A stretch of 64,000 nt of DNA from Pseudomonas saponiphila (GCF_900105185.1 NZ_FNTJ01000001.1:1251501-1315500); one strand, 5' to 3'. Positions 28,042-37,839 are shown, counted from the stretch's first letter. The notes: generated by a model from the sequence alone, not told the origin. Numbers and translations are program-made.

Positions 28042-30093
28042 TCAGAGGATGGCCGCGTTACTGCGCTGCGCCTGTTTCAGGTAGGCACTCAACTCCCGGG
28101 CTGGCAGGGGTTTGCTGTAGTGGTAGCCCTGACCTTCATGACAGCCTTCGGAGATGATGTAGGCCTCCTGTTCGGCGGTTTCCACGCCTTCGGCAATCAC
28201 TTGCATGCCCAGGCTTTTGCCCAGTTGGATGATGGCGCGCACGATGGTGGCATCGTCGTCGTCATCCAGCAGGTCCTGCACGAAGCTCTTGTCGATCTTG
28301 ATCTTGTCCAGGGGCAGGCTTTTTAGGTAGCTCAGGGACGAATAGCCGGTGCCGAAGTCATCGATGGCGATCAGCGCCCCGGAGCGGCGCAGGCTCAGCA
28401 GGTGCTGGGCGGCGGTGCTGATGTCTTCCATCAGGCCGGTTTCGGTCACTTCCAGTTCCAGGCTGCGGGGCGGCAGGCGGTAGATCTGCAGCAGGTTGTT
28501 GACCACCCGCGGCAGTTCGGCGTGGTGCAGTTGCACCGTGGACAGGTTGACTGCCATGCGCAGGTCGGTGAAGCCCATGTCGTGCCATTCCCGCAGTTGG
28601 CGACAGGCCTGGTCCAGCACCCATTCACCGATGGCGATGATGGTGCCGTTCTGTTCCGCCAGGGGGATGAACAGGTCCGGCGGCACCATGCCGTGCTCGG
28701 GGTGCTGCCAGCGGATCAGGGCCTCGACCCCCACTACCCGATGGTCGCGATAGCTGATCTGCGGCTGATAGACCAGAAAGAACTGTTCCCGGACCAGGGC
28801 CTCGCGCAGGTCCTTTTCCAGTTCCCGGCGCCGGCGCATCTCGCTGTCGACGCTGGCGATGTAGAACTGATAACGGTTGCGTGAGCGGCTCTTGGCCAGG
28901 GTCATGGTCTGTTCGGCTTTCTGAAGGAGTTTTTCCGTGCTGTCGCCGTCTTCCGGGAACAGGGTGATGCCAATGGTGGCGCGCAGGCGGATTTCCTGAT
29001 GATCCAGAGCAAAGGTGGCTTCCAGGTCGTCGAGGATGCTTTGTGCCAGTTCCGCCGCTTCATAGGGCTGTTCGATATCGGCCTGGACCAGGGCGAACTG
29101 GTCGCCGCCCAAACGTGCCAGGGCGCCGAGACGGCCGCTGTGACCCCGCAGGCGGTCGGCCAGGGCCAGCAGCAATTGGTCGCCGGTCTGGTAACTGAAC
29201 TGTTCATTGATGCCCTTGAAGTCGTCCAGACCGACACAGAGCACGGCGACCCTGCGTTGCAGGCGGCCGGCGTCCACCAGGATCTTGTCCAGTTGCTGTT
29301 GCAGTTGCTGGCGATTGGGCAGGCCGGTGAGGAAGTCGTATTGGGCCATGCGCAACAGGCTGTTTTCCGCTTCGTGGCGCAAATGGGTGTTGCGCTCGAT
29401 GGAGGCCAGCAACTGGTTGGCGGTGTTGATCCAGATGCCCAGCTCGTTCTTTTCGTGGCCCTTGAGCAGGGGCAACTGGTGTTCACTGGGGCGGTCGGGA
29501 TTGATGTTGGTCAGGTGCTCGATGATTCGTGACAGCGGCTTGGTCAGCAACCAGTGATAGACCAGATACAGCACCAGGCCCATGGCCAGGGCGCGCAGTA
29601 CTCCTGAGACAAAGATGATCACCGAACTGATGATGAAATCCTGGCCATAGGTGGCGGTGTCCAGGGTAATGCTCAGGTCGCCGTAATACTCGCTGTAGGG
29701 CCCACGGCCAACCAGTTGGGTGGTGAAGGTACGTTCCTGGCCAAGGATCAGATCCGTCAGCCAGCGACTGGGGGAATGCTGCAGTTCGCGGGTTTTCTCC
29801 GCCAGCATGGTTTCGTTGGGGTGGCCAATGGAGGCCATGCGCACCGCGTCATCCTGGAACAGGCCTTCAATGACTTGCATGCCCATTTCCCGATCCAGGC
29901 TGTAGACAGCCTGTGTCGATGGGTCGCGAAACATGTCGAGAATGCGCTGGGCATCGTTAGCGACCGCCTGCCGGGTCTTGTAGGCGTCGAAGACGATCTG
30001 GGCGCAGCTCAGAACCACGCCGACGATGAGTGCCGACAGCAGCACAACCCGGAGCAACTTCACCGACAAGCTGTTTTTGAGTTCCAGCTTCAA
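28042..30093 (-). CDS. bifA: BifA-like membrane GGDEF/EAL protein, c-di-GMP phosphodiesterase
   Basis: Encodes 683 residues. TM1 (about 12-34) and TM2 (about 155-180) flank a periplasmic sensor segment. A HAMP-like linker precedes a GGDEF domain (about 250-410) with the degenerate active site GGDQF. The EAL domain (about 430-670) is intact, with VEALIRWQ, the DDFGTGYSSL metal loop and EGVE. The GGDQF form and the neighbours sodB and icmP match P. aeruginosa BifA, a phosphodiesterase that lowers c-di-GMP and favours swarming. Net hydrolysis is therefore expected. Confidence 0.9.
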   Translation of the reverse strand: MKLELKNSLSVKLLRVVLLSALIVGVVLSCAQIVFDAYKTRQAVANDAQRILDMFRDPSTQAVYSLDREMGMQVIEGLFQDDAVRMASIGHPNETMLAEKTRELQHSPSRWLTDLILGQERTFTTQLVGRGPYSEYYGDLSITLDTATYGQDFIISSVIIFVSGVLRALAMGLVLYLVYHWLLTKPLSRIIEHLTNINPDRPSEHQLPLLKGHEKNELGIWINTANQLLASIERNTHLRHEAENSLLRMAQYDFLTGLPNRQQLQQQLDKILVDAGRLQRRVAVLCVGLDDFKGINEQFSYQTGDQLLLALADRLRGHSGRLGALARLGGDQFALVQADIEQPYEAAELAQSILDDLEATFALDHQEIRLRATIGITLFPEDGDSTEKLLQKAEQTMTLAKSRSRNRYQFYIASVDSEMRRRRELEKDLREALVREQFFLVYQPQISYRDHRVVGVEALIRWQHPEHGMVPPDLFIPLAEQNGTIIAIGEWVLDQACRQLREWHDMGFTDLRMAVNLSTVQLHHAELPRVVNNLLQIYRLPPRSLELEVTETGLMEDISTAAQHLLSLRRSGALIAIDDFGTGYSSLSYLKSLPLDKIKIDKSFVQDLLDDDDDATIVRAIIQLGKSLGMQVIAEGVETAEQEAYIISEGCHEGQGYHYSKPLPARELSAYLKQAQRSNAAIL

Positions 30094-30396
30094 AGGGCTA
30101 TTCCTTGTTCCGTGCGTGTAGCGTCAAGTTGCCATGAGTATTGGCAATCCCGTGATAGCCGTCAAAGTGACATCAGCGCCGAAAACAGGACGTCTGCGGG
30201 CCGGGCCCGGGTGATCAGATTCAGGATTGCGCCAGCTGTGGATAGTGTGTCGGTAGCGACGCCTTGCAACTTGAGGGGCGGCGTTGTTTTTTGCATCAGA
30301 TTAATCTTAGCGTCTCGGCTGGGCGGGACAAGATGCCAGCTTTGTCAGAGGCAAAAAAAACCCGGCCAGGCCGGGTTTTTTGTACTGCAAACGGAC
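30094..30396. other. intergenic region between bifA and sodB
   Basis: Contains the sodB terminator (30353-30382) and the upstream region of bifA. No gene, REP or clear operator was recognised in the remainder. Confidence 0.5.
30353..30382 (-). terminator. sodB terminator
   Basis: AAAAAAAACCCGGCC/GGCCGGGTTTTTT 15 bases past the sodB stop; A- and T-runs flank the stem, so it could work in both directions. Confidence 0.9.
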
Positions 30397-30993
30397 TTAA
30401 GCGACGAAGTTCTTGCCTTCGAACTGCTCAGCCACGAATTTCCAGTTGACCAGGTTCCAGAACGCTTCGACGTACTTGGGACGAACGTTGCGGTAGTCGA
30501 TGTAGTAGGCGTGTTCCCAGACGTCGCAGGTCAGCAGCGGGGTGTCGCCGCTGGTCAGCGGGTTGCCGGCGCCGATGGTGCTGGCCAGGGCCAGGGAACC
30601 GTCGGCTTTTTTCACCAGCCAGCCCCAGCCGGAACCGAAAGTGCCAACCGAAGTCTTGGTGAATTCTTCTTTGAACTTGTCGAACGAACCGAATGCCGCG
30701 TTGATGGCATCAGCCAGGGCGCCGGTTGGTTGGCCGCCGGCGTTTGGCGCCAGGCAGTTCCAGTAGAAAGTGTGGTTCCAGACCTGGGCTGCGTTGTTGA
30801 AAATGCCGCCCGAAGAGGTTTTGACGATCTCTTCCAGAGTCTTGCCTTCGAACTCGGTGCCTGGCACCAGGTTGTTCAGGTTCACGACATAGGTGTTGTG
30901 GTGCTTGTCGTGGTGGTATTCCAGGGTTTCCTTGGAAATGTGCGGCTGCAGGGCGTCGTGTGCATAAGGCAGCGGCGGCAATTCGAAAGCCAT
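30397..30993 (-). CDS. sodB: superoxide dismutase [Fe]
   Basis: A 198-residue cytoplasmic iron superoxide dismutase. Metal ligands are H27 (EYHHDKHH), H74 (NHTFYWN), D157 and H161 ([11 protein letters not shown]). The sequence begins [20 protein letters not shown], the usual start, with AGGAG just upstream. The Fe-type assignment rests on motifs such as FGSGWGWL and the overall resemblance. Neighbourhood order with bifA is conserved in P. aeruginosa. Confidence 0.97.
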   Translation of the reverse strand: MAFELPPLPYAHDALQPHISKETLEYHHDKHHNTYVVNLNNLVPGTEFEGKTLEEIVKTSSGGIFNNAAQVWNHTFYWNCLAPNAGGQPTGALADAINAAFGSFDKFKEEFTKTSVGTFGSGWGWLVKKADGSLALASTIGAGNPLTSGDTPLLTCDVWEHAYYIDYRNVRPKYVEAFWNLVNWKFVAEQFEGKNFVA

Positions 30994-31169
30994 GATGATT
31001 CTCCTAATCAGGTCAGTTGCGGTGAGCGCAAGGCCGATCACGGGCGGCCGGACATGCGCCGGGGAGTTTGTACTCTTTGCGGCGCAGGGATCGGATCATA
31101 GCACCGGGGGTGCGGCTTAACCACGCAACAACTGTGTGGGATAGAGGTTCCAGAGCCTTTTGCAATAAG

Positions 31170-31772
31170 TCATGCAGCGCTGATCAATTGCAACGCCACG
31201 CTGAACATCATCACCGCTACCAGCAGGTCGAGCACCCTCCAGGTGCTCGGTCGGGCGAGCCAGGGAGCCAGCCAGGCAGCACCCAGGGCCAGGGTGAAGA
31301 ACCACAGCAGCGAAGCGCTGGCAGCGCCGACCACATAGGCGCCCGGTTCGGTCTGCTGAGCCCCCAGCGAGCCGATCAGCAGCACGGTGTCCAGGTACAC
31401 GTGGGGGTTGAGCAGGGTTACCGCCAGGGCGCTGAGCATCACTGCCCGCAGGGAGCGCGCAGTCTGGCCTTCGCCCTGCTGCAGGCTTTGCCTGGCGCAG
31501 GCCCGGCGCAGCGCCTGGGCCCCATACCAGATCAGGAACGCCGCGCCGCCCCAGCGCGCCACGGCCAGCAGCATCGGGCTCTGGGCGAGCACCGTGGCTA
31601 GGCCGAATACGCCGGCGGCCACCAGCAGGGCATCGCAGGTGACGCACAGTGCCGCTACCGGCAGGTGGTGCTCACGGCGCAGACTCTGGGCCAGGACGAA
31701 AGCGTTTTGCGTACCGATGGCCATGATCAGGCCGGCGGCCACCAACAGGCCGTTGACATAGCTTTGCCACAT
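31170..31772 (-). CDS. argO: LysE/ArgO-family basic amino acid exporter
   Basis: A 200-residue inner-membrane protein with six predicted transmembrane segments. It starts MWQSYVNGLLVAAGLIMAIGTQNAFVL, with the LysE-family G-x-Q-N-A motif. Relatives export arginine and lysine. It follows the ACT-domain gene by 2 bases, and the pair is divergent from argP, whose product activates argO in E. coli; the same control is likely here. Confidence 0.92.
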   Translation of the reverse strand: MWQSYVNGLLVAAGLIMAIGTQNAFVLAQSLRREHHLPVAALCVTCDALLVAAGVFGLATVLAQSPMLLAVARWGGAAFLIWYGAQALRRACARQSLQQGEGQTARSLRAVMLSALAVTLLNPHVYLDTVLLIGSLGAQQTEPGAYVVGAASASLLWFFTLALGAAWLAPWLARPSTWRVLDLLVAVMMFSVALQLISAA

Positions 31773-31774
31773 GA

Positions 31775-32179
31775 TTACTGCTCCTCGCCGGCGGCCAGTT
31801 GCTGCAGCACCTGCATGGCCCGCCGGGCATCGGCCTGGCCGACAAACAGGTGATCGTGGTAGTAGCCGGCGATCACGTTGCAACTGATCCCGGCCCGGCC
31901 CAGAGCGCCGGCAAAGGCGGCGGTCAGGCCCACCGCTTCGAGTGCCGAATGCACATTGAGGGTGATCCAGGCGGCGACATAATCGAAGACCAGTCCCAGG
32001 CGTTCGGCCTCCTGCCGCTGGATGATCACCGTCAGGCCTTCCTGTTCGCGAAAGCTGCCCAGCACCTCGGCGCCCTGCAGCAGGCTGTGGTCAGCGAGGC
32101 TACAGAACACGTATTCGCCGTCGTTGAGCTGCGGGCTCATGCTGCGCAGCAGGGTTGTGAGGGAAGTTTCACCGGCCAT
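31775..32179 (-). CDS. ACT-domain protein
   Basis: Encodes 134 residues with two ACT-like halves: YVFCSLADHSLLQGAEVL, then WITLNVHSALEAVGLTAAFAGALGRAGISCNVIAGYYHDHLFV, where the glycine-rich and aliphatic pattern is typical of amino-acid-binding ACT domains. It is probably a cytoplasmic small-ligand sensor. It is cotranscribed with argO and faces argP, as in P. aeruginosa. The start at 32179 follows homology; an upstream ATG at 32185 adds two residues. Confidence 0.85.
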   Translation of the reverse strand: MAGETSLTTLLRSMSPQLNDGEYVFCSLADHSLLQGAEVLGSFREQEGLTVIIQRQEAERLGLVFDYVAAWITLNVHSALEAVGLTAAFAGALGRAGISCNVIAGYYHDHLFVGQADARRAMQVLQQLAAGEEQ

Positions 32180-32287
32180 GAACAAAAATCCTTGAACTAA
32201 GAGGTATTACCGAGGCTTGAGGCTGGCTATTTTCCGGTTGCATGCCGTATAAGAAAAACCAATATTGCTGATCACTCATTAGGAAAA

Positions 32288-33190
32288 ATGATGTTCGACT
32301 ACAAGCTGCTTTCTGCCCTGGCTGCGGTGATCGAACAGGCAGGTTTCGAGCGGGCGGCCCAGGTGCTGGGGCTGTCGCAGTCGGCGATTTCCCAGCGCAT
32401 CAAGCTGCTGGAGGCCCGGGTCGGGCAGCCGGTGCTGGTGCGGGCGACACCGCCGGCGCCCACGGAAATCGGCCGGCGCCTGCTCAACCATGTGCAGCAA
32501 GTGCGTCTGCTGGAGCGGGACCTGCAAAGCCTGGTGCCGACCCTGGATGAAGAAGGGTTACCGGAGCGCTTGCGCATTGCCCTCAACGCCGACAGCCTGG
32601 CCACCTGGTGGGCCCAGGCCGTGGGGGACTTCTGCGCCGAGCAGCACCTGCTGCTGGACCTGGTGGTGGAGGACCAGACCGTGGGCCTCAAGCGCATGCG
32701 GGCCGGGGAAGTGGCCGCCTGTGTCTGCGCCAGCGAGCGTCCAGTGGCGGGTGCCCGCAGCCTGCTGCTGGGGGCCATGCGCTACCGGGCCCTGGCCAGC
32801 CCGGCATTTATTGCCCGGCACTTTCCCCTGGGCGTGCGTGCCGAGCAACTGGCCCGGACCCCGGCGCTGGTGTTCGGTCCCGACGACTTCCTGCAGCATC
32901 GCTACCTCGCTTCCCTGGGCGTCAACGGCGGTTTCGAGCATCATCTGTGCCCGTCATCCGAGGGGTTCATCCGCCTCACCGAAGCCGGTCTAGGCTGGGG
33001 CCTGGTGCCCGAGCTGCAGGTTCGCGAGCAACTGCAGCGCGGTTCGCTGGTGGAGCTTTTGCCGGATAAACCCATCGATGTGCCGTTGTACTGGCATCAT
33101 TGGCGCAACGGCGGGCAACTGCTCGGGTTGTTGACCGAGCACCTGGCCCGTCTATCTGCGCAATGGCTGGTGCCCTGGGAGCAGCCATAA
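32288..33190 (+). CDS. argP: LysR-family regulator ArgP (IciA)
   Basis: A 300-residue LysR-type regulator. The N-terminal helix-turn-helix reads GFERAAQVLGLSQSAISQRIK (about 20-40), very close to E. coli ArgP, followed by the effector-binding domain (about 90-295). ArgP activates argO in response to arginine and represses with lysine. Its divergent position relative to the ACT protein and argO supports that role. Two ATG codons in tandem (32288, 32291) could serve as start. Confidence 0.93.
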   Translation: MMFDYKLLSALAAVIEQAGFERAAQVLGLSQSAISQRIKLLEARVGQPVLVRATPPAPTEIGRRLLNHVQQVRLLERDLQSLVPTLDEEGLPERLRIALNADSLATWWAQAVGDFCAEQHLLLDLVVEDQTVGLKRMRAGEVAACVCASERPVAGARSLLLGAMRYRALASPAFIARHFPLGVRAEQLARTPALVFGPDDFLQHRYLASLGVNGGFEHHLCPSSEGFIRLTEAGLGWGLVPELQVREQLQRGSLVELLPDKPIDVPLYWHHWRNGGQLLGLLTEHLARLSAQWLVPWEQP

Positions 33191-33196
33191 GCGTCA

Positions 33197-33254
33197 AGCG
33201 ACAAGCCGCAAGTAGACAGCTTGCGCACTGATTTTTAACTTGCAGCCTGTAGCT
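33197..33254. repeat. imperfect inverted repeat, Pseudomonas AAGC-rich intergenic type
   Basis: AGCGACAAGCCGCAAGT and the inverse of ACTTGCAGCCTGTAGCT agree at 14 of 17 positions, separated by 24 bases. Such GCAAGC/CTTGC-rich repeats are common between Pseudomonas genes. Confidence 0.5.
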
Positions 33255-33287
33255 CCGGGCTCGTCACTGCTTTCTTAGGAAGATTTC

Positions 33288-34280
33288 ATGAAGATTCTGG
33301 TTACCGGCGCAAGCGGCTTTATCGGCGGGCGCTTTGCTCGCTTTGCCCTTGAGCAGGGCCTGGAGGTGCGGGTCAATGGCCGGCGTGCCGAAGCGGTGGA
33401 GCATCTGGTGCGCCGTGGCGCGCAGTTCATCCCGGGCGACTTGAGCGATGCCGATCTGGTCCGCGAGTTGTGCCGCGACGTTGATACCGTGGTGCATTGC
33501 GCCGGTGCCGTGGGCCTGTGGGGGCGCTATCAGGACTTCCACCTGGGCAATGTGCTGGTCACCGAGAACGTGGTCGAAGCCTGCCTCAAACAGCGGGTGC
33601 AACGCCTGGTGCACCTGTCTTCGCCGTCGGTCTATTTTGATGGTCGCGATCATCTGGGGCTGACCGAGGAACAGGTGCCCAAGCGCTTCAAGCACCCGTA
33701 TGCGGCCACCAAGTACCTGGCCGAGCAGAAGGTCTTCGGCGCCCAGGAGTTCGGCCTGGAGGTGATTGCCTTGCGCCCGCGCTTTGTCACGGGTGCCGGC
33801 GACATGAGTATCTTTCCGCGGCTGTTGAAGATGCAGCGCAAAGGTCGCCTGGCCATCGTCGGCAATGGCCTGAACAAGGTCGACTTCACCAGCGTGCACA
33901 ACCTTAACGAGGCCCTGTTCAGCAGCCTGCAGGTCGGCGGCTCGGCCCTGGGCAAGGTCTACAACATCAGCAACGGCGCGCCGGTGCCGCTGTGGGACGT
34001 GGTCAACTACGTGATGCGCCAGATGCAGGTGCCGCAAGTCACCCGCTATCGCTCCTTTGGCCTGGCCTACAGCGTCGCGGCGCTCAACGAGGGGTTCTGC
34101 AAACTCTGGCCCGGGCGCCCGGAGCCCACGCTGTCGCGCCTGGGCATGCAGGTCATGGACAAGAACTTCACCCTGGACATCAGTCGTGCCCGGCATTATC
34201 TGGGGTATGAGCCCAAGGTCAGTCTTTGGGCCGCCCTGGATGAGTTCTGCACCTGGTGGAAGGCTCAGGACATAAGCTGA
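33288..34280 (+). CDS. NAD-dependent epimerase/dehydratase (extended SDR, 3-beta-HSD-like)
   Basis: A 330-residue extended short-chain dehydrogenase. The NAD-binding motif is VTGASGFIG at 5-13, and the catalytic Tyr/Lys pair is in YAATK (about 139-143) with Ser in HLSSPSVYF. The C-terminal half resembles 3-beta-hydroxysteroid dehydrogenase/sterol-type epimerases. The same gene follows argP in P. aeruginosa. The substrate cannot be read from the sequence; a sugar nucleotide or hydroxy-lipid is possible. Confidence 0.87.
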   Translation: MKILVTGASGFIGGRFARFALEQGLEVRVNGRRAEAVEHLVRRGAQFIPGDLSDADLVRELCRDVDTVVHCAGAVGLWGRYQDFHLGNVLVTENVVEACLKQRVQRLVHLSSPSVYFDGRDHLGLTEEQVPKRFKHPYAATKYLAEQKVFGAQEFGLEVIALRPRFVTGAGDMSIFPRLLKMQRKGRLAIVGNGLNKVDFTSVHNLNEALFSSLQVGGSALGKVYNISNGAPVPLWDVVNYVMRQMQVPQVTRYRSFGLAYSVAALNEGFCKLWPGRPEPTLSRLGMQVMDKNFTLDISRARHYLGYEPKVSLWAALDEFCTWWKAQDIS

Positions 34281-34386
34281 AATCAAAGACTGAACCCTGT
34301 TTGCCCGGTCCGGTCCATTGGCCGGGCTGATTAGCGGTTTATACTCGCCGCACTCAGCCATCACCGCGGTCCATAAAGGTTGCCCC

Positions 34387-35226
34387 ATGCGTAACGATGC
34401 ACACGATGACTTCGATGACGTTCCAAGTCTGCGCGCCGATCCCCTCGACGACGATGTCTTCCCCACCACCCATGCTGCCCGCGAACGCACCACCGTGCAT
34501 TCGCGCAGCACCCCGGTGGTCAAGGTCAAGAGTCCCAGCACTGGTCCTTTGTGGGCACTGGTCGGTGCGCTGTTCTTTGCCTTCATCGGTCTGGCCTGGT
34601 GGAGCTTCCAGCAGATCTCGTTGATGGAGCAGCAACTGGTGGCGACCCAGGAAAGCTTCGCCAGGATCAGCGAAGAGGCCGCCGGCCGCTTGCAGGACAT
34701 TTCCGGCAAGGTGGTGGCCAGCCAGACCAATGTCACCACTGACAGCGAAGCGTTGAAACTGCAGATCAAGCAGTTGGAAAACCGCTTGCAGGACCAGAGC
34801 CGACAGCAGCAGGGGGTGGCGGGCCAGGCTACCGACCTGGACAAGCGCCTGGCACAGATGAGTGCCCAGACCAGCGAACAGCAGGCGGCCAACAGCCAGT
34901 TGCAGGCCCAGGTAAAAGCCCTGAGTGCTGAGCTGGCGAGCCTCAAGGGCGCCCAGGGCGATGCCGGCAAGCTCGATGCCCAGCTCAAGAGTCTGAATGC
35001 CGATCTGGCTGCGCTGAAAAAACAGGGCAACCCGAGCGCCGCCATCGAGCGCCTGGAGCAGGAGCTGGTGGTGCTCAAGAGTGAACAGGACAATCGTCCC
35101 GCCGCCGCGCAGAACGGCGCCAGTACTGCCGAGTTCGATGCCTTCCGTGGTCAGGTCACCCGCAACATCAATACCCTGCAAAGCCAGATTCAGAACCTGC
35201 AGCAGCAGATCAACAACCGCCCTTGA
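34387..35226 (+). CDS. single-pass membrane protein with long coiled coil
   Basis: A 279-residue protein: an acidic cytoplasmic N terminus (1-50), one transmembrane segment (about 54-75, LWALVGALFFAFIGLAWWSF), then about 190 residues of Gln/Ala/Leu/Lys-rich coiled coil ending in QSQIQNLQQQINNRP. It has no catalytic motif despite frequent annotation of relatives as ATPases. The topology places the coil in the periplasm. It lies between an epimerase and a Cache protein on the same strand, with gaps of 106 and 120 bases, so cotranscription is uncertain. Confidence 0.8.
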   Translation: MRNDAHDDFDDVPSLRADPLDDDVFPTTHAARERTTVHSRSTPVVKVKSPSTGPLWALVGALFFAFIGLAWWSFQQISLMEQQLVATQESFARISEEAAGRLQDISGKVVASQTNVTTDSEALKLQIKQLENRLQDQSRQQQGVAGQATDLDKRLAQMSAQTSEQQAANSQLQAQVKALSAELASLKGAQGDAGKLDAQLKSLNADLAALKKQGNPSAAIERLEQELVVLKSEQDNRPAAAQNGASTAEFDAFRGQVTRNINTLQSQIQNLQQQINNRP

Positions 35227-35346
35227 AGGCTCAGCCCTCCCGTTGCCCGTGGCGTCGGGGAGGGCCAGCCAGGGTTTGCTGAATACTCGACCATATCCTG
35301 CCGCCGTCTACGCTCTTCACACGCCAACGTGAACGAGGAGCGAGCG

Positions 35347-36195
35347 ATGAGGCGAGTGAGGAAAACTACCTGGCTGGGATGGCTGTTGTGCCTATGCATC
35401 GGATCGCTGCAGGCGGCGGTACCGGCGGCCGATGATGGAGTGGCGGCCCGCGCGTTGCTGGAAAAGGCCCTGCGCCATTACCACGACCAGGGTGACAAGG
35501 CGTTCGCGGCGTTCAGTCGTCAGGGTGAGTTCGTCGATCGTGATCGCTATGTGTTCGTGGTCGATACCCGGGGCGTGATGCTGGCCAGCGGTGGCCCTTC
35601 GTCGGCGCTGATTGGCCGTGATGTCTCCGAGGTACTGGGGCCGGACCTGCGCAAGGCGTTCAAGGACGCGCTGAAGATTCCCGAGGCCAATGGCATCCAG
35701 CAGGCCGAATACCGCTGGCAGAACTGGGCCGACGGCAAGATCGAGCGCAAGCATGTGTATTTCCAGCGTATCGGCGAGCGCATCCTGGCGGTGGGGTACT
35801 ACCTGCCACGGGCCTCGGCCGACCAGGCCAAGGCCTTGCTGGAGCGGGCGGCCACGGCCTTGGAACGCGATCGCGCGGGCACCCTCAAAGCCATCAATGA
35901 TCTGCGGGGCGGGTTTCTCGAAGACGATTTGTATGTGTTCGTGGTCGACCTCGACAGCCGGCGCTATCTGGCCCACGGCACCAACCTGCGGCTGCTCAAC
36001 ACCGATTTCGCCAAGGTCAGGGATCCCGAGGGCAAGCCGGTGGGGGAACCGATCCTGGCGCTCATGGCTCGCCAGGACCAGGGGGAATACCAGTACCGCT
36101 GGAAGAATCCGGTGACCGGCAAGGTCGAAGACAAGCACGCCTTTCTGCGCAAGGTGGGCCGGTTGCTGGTGGCGGTGGGGTACTACAGCCCCTGA
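35347..36195 (+). CDS. exported tandem single-Cache (sCache_2) protein
   Basis: A 282-residue protein with a signal peptide cleaved near residue 23 (CIGSLQA). The mature part is two similar Cache-type modules: about 35-155 (RDRYVFVVDTRGVMLASGG … ERILAVGYYLP) and about 160-282 (DDLYVFVVDLDSRRYLAHG … GRLLVAVGYYSP). Both end in the same AVGYY motif, pointing to internal duplication. There is no kinase, GGDEF or methyl-accepting output domain, so it is a free periplasmic ligand-binding protein. The ATG at 35347 begins the signal peptide; a GTG six codons earlier is possible. Confidence 0.85.
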   Translation: MRRVRKTTWLGWLLCLCIGSLQAAVPAADDGVAARALLEKALRHYHDQGDKAFAAFSRQGEFVDRDRYVFVVDTRGVMLASGGPSSALIGRDVSEVLGPDLRKAFKDALKIPEANGIQQAEYRWQNWADGKIERKHVYFQRIGERILAVGYYLPRASADQAKALLERAATALERDRAGTLKAINDLRGGFLEDDLYVFVVDLDSRRYLAHGTNLRLLNTDFAKVRDPEGKPVGEPILALMARQDQGEYQYRWKNPVTGKVEDKHAFLRKVGRLLVAVGYYSP

Positions 36196-36251
36196 GTCGC
36201 GGTTCCGGGCCGCCAGCCGCTTTGCTCTGGCGGCTGGCTGCGGGTGATCCC

Positions 36252-37766
36252 TCAGGCCTTGTCTTCACGCCCGCGCAACAGCCGGTTGGGCATGGCAATG
36301 GCCGCCGCCAGACCCAGCAGGGAAACCCCGGCGCTGACCAGCAGCAGATGCCGGAAGGTCAGCAGCAGTTCGCTGCGCAAGGCCTCCCGCGCGGGGCCGG
36401 GGGCGGCATTCAGACCTTCCAGCAGGGCGTTGCCGGATGAGCCCTCGCCCATCAGCCCGGCGCCGCTTAAATGGGCCAGGCTGGAGTCTTGCAGCAAGGC
36501 CAGCAGCAGCGCCGACATCAGCGCCACGCCCACCGCACCGCCCAGGGCGCGAAACAGGTTGGTGGTGCTGGTGGCGACGCCGATGTCCCGCTGCTCCACC
36601 GAATTCTGGCTGCCCACCAGGGAGGTGGGGAACTGCATGCCGCTGGCGATTCCGCAGAGCAACATGCACAGGCTGCTCGGCAGCAGCGCCTGGGGCGGCA
36701 CCAGGGCCATGCCGAGAATCGCCACCGGCATCAGCAGCGCACCACCTAAGATCATGGGTTTATAGCGGCCGGTCACTGAGGTCAGGCGGCCGGCGCAGTA
36801 GGCGCCCATGGGCAGGCCCATGGCCAAGGGCAGCAGATGCAGGGCGGCGCTGTCGGCTCCGGCCCCGGTGATGCTCTGGAAGCGCAGCGGCATCAGCACA
36901 ATCAGCGAGATGGCCTGGAAGCTGGTGAAGAAGATCGTGCACCAGCACAGCAGCGCATTGCGGTTGGCGAACAGGTGCATTGGCAGCAGGGGTTCCCGAG
37001 CCCGCCGTTCATGCCAGACGAACAGGGCCAGGACGATGACGGCGAGGGCCAGCAGGTCGAGCACCTCGGCACTGCGCCAGGAGTGGCCCTGGCCCACCTG
37101 GGTGATGCCCAGCAGCAGGGCGCTGAGGCCGATGATCAGCAGCACGGTGCCGAGGTAGTCGATGATCGGTTTGCGCTGGGGCACCGGCAGCCCGACCAGG
37201 GTGCGATGGGCCACCCACCAGGCGCCCAGGCCCAGGGGCAGGTTGATCAGAAACACCCAGCGCCAGGAGAGAAACTCAGTCATGTAGCCGCCCAGTACCG
37301 GGCCGGCGACGCTGGCCACCGCGTACATGCTGCTGAAGTAGCCCTGGTAGCGACCGCGCTCCCGGGGCGGGACTATGTCGCCGATGATCGCCTGACTTAC
37401 CGAGATCATGCCGCCGGCACCGATGCCCTGGAAGATCCGCGCCAGCACCAGTTGCTCCATGTTCTGCGCCAGGCCGCAAAACAGCGAAGCCAGGGTGAAC
37501 AGGCCCATGCCGAACAGCATCAGCCGTCGCCGGCCATAGAGATCGCCGAGCTTGCCGTAGATCGGCACGGCCACGGTCATCGCCACCATGTAGCCGGAGA
37601 TGACCCAGGCCAGCAGGCTGACATCCTTGAATTGGGCGGAAATCGCCGGCATGGAGACAGCGACGATGGTCTGGTCCAGGGCGCCGAGAAAGATCGCCAG
37701 CATCAGGGCGATCAGCACGCTGCGGATGGCCGGTTTGGTCGGGACGGGTTGTTGGAAATGAGTCAC
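36252..37766 (-). CDS. MFS multidrug transporter, DHA2 (14-TMS) family
   Basis: A 504-residue proton-driven efflux pump of the EmrB/QacA class with about 14 transmembrane segments. Family motifs are ALDQTIVAVSMPAI in TM1, GKLGDLYGRRR (motif A), and PVLGGYMTEFLSWRWVFLINLP around motif C. No membrane-fusion partner or regulator gene is adjacent, although two palindromes lie upstream. The substrate cannot be told from sequence. Confidence 0.93.
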   Translation of the reverse strand: MTHFQQPVPTKPAIRSVLIALMLAIFLGALDQTIVAVSMPAISAQFKDVSLLAWVISGYMVAMTVAVPIYGKLGDLYGRRRLMLFGMGLFTLASLFCGLAQNMEQLVLARIFQGIGAGGMISVSQAIIGDIVPPRERGRYQGYFSSMYAVASVAGPVLGGYMTEFLSWRWVFLINLPLGLGAWWVAHRTLVGLPVPQRKPIIDYLGTVLLIIGLSALLLGITQVGQGHSWRSAEVLDLLALAVIVLALFVWHERRAREPLLPMHLFANRNALLCWCTIFFTSFQAISLIVLMPLRFQSITGAGADSAALHLLPLAMGLPMGAYCAGRLTSVTGRYKPMILGGALLMPVAILGMALVPPQALLPSSLCMLLCGIASGMQFPTSLVGSQNSVEQRDIGVATSTTNLFRALGGAVGVALMSALLLALLQDSSLAHLSGAGLMGEGSSGNALLEGLNAAPGPAREALRSELLLTFRHLLLVSAGVSLLGLAAAIAMPNRLLRGREDKA

Positions 37767-37839
37767 GAAAGAACCTGCGGGCGGTAATTGACCCGGTGCG
37801 GCACAGCCGGCGGGGATAGGCGTCAGTGTACTCGATAGG

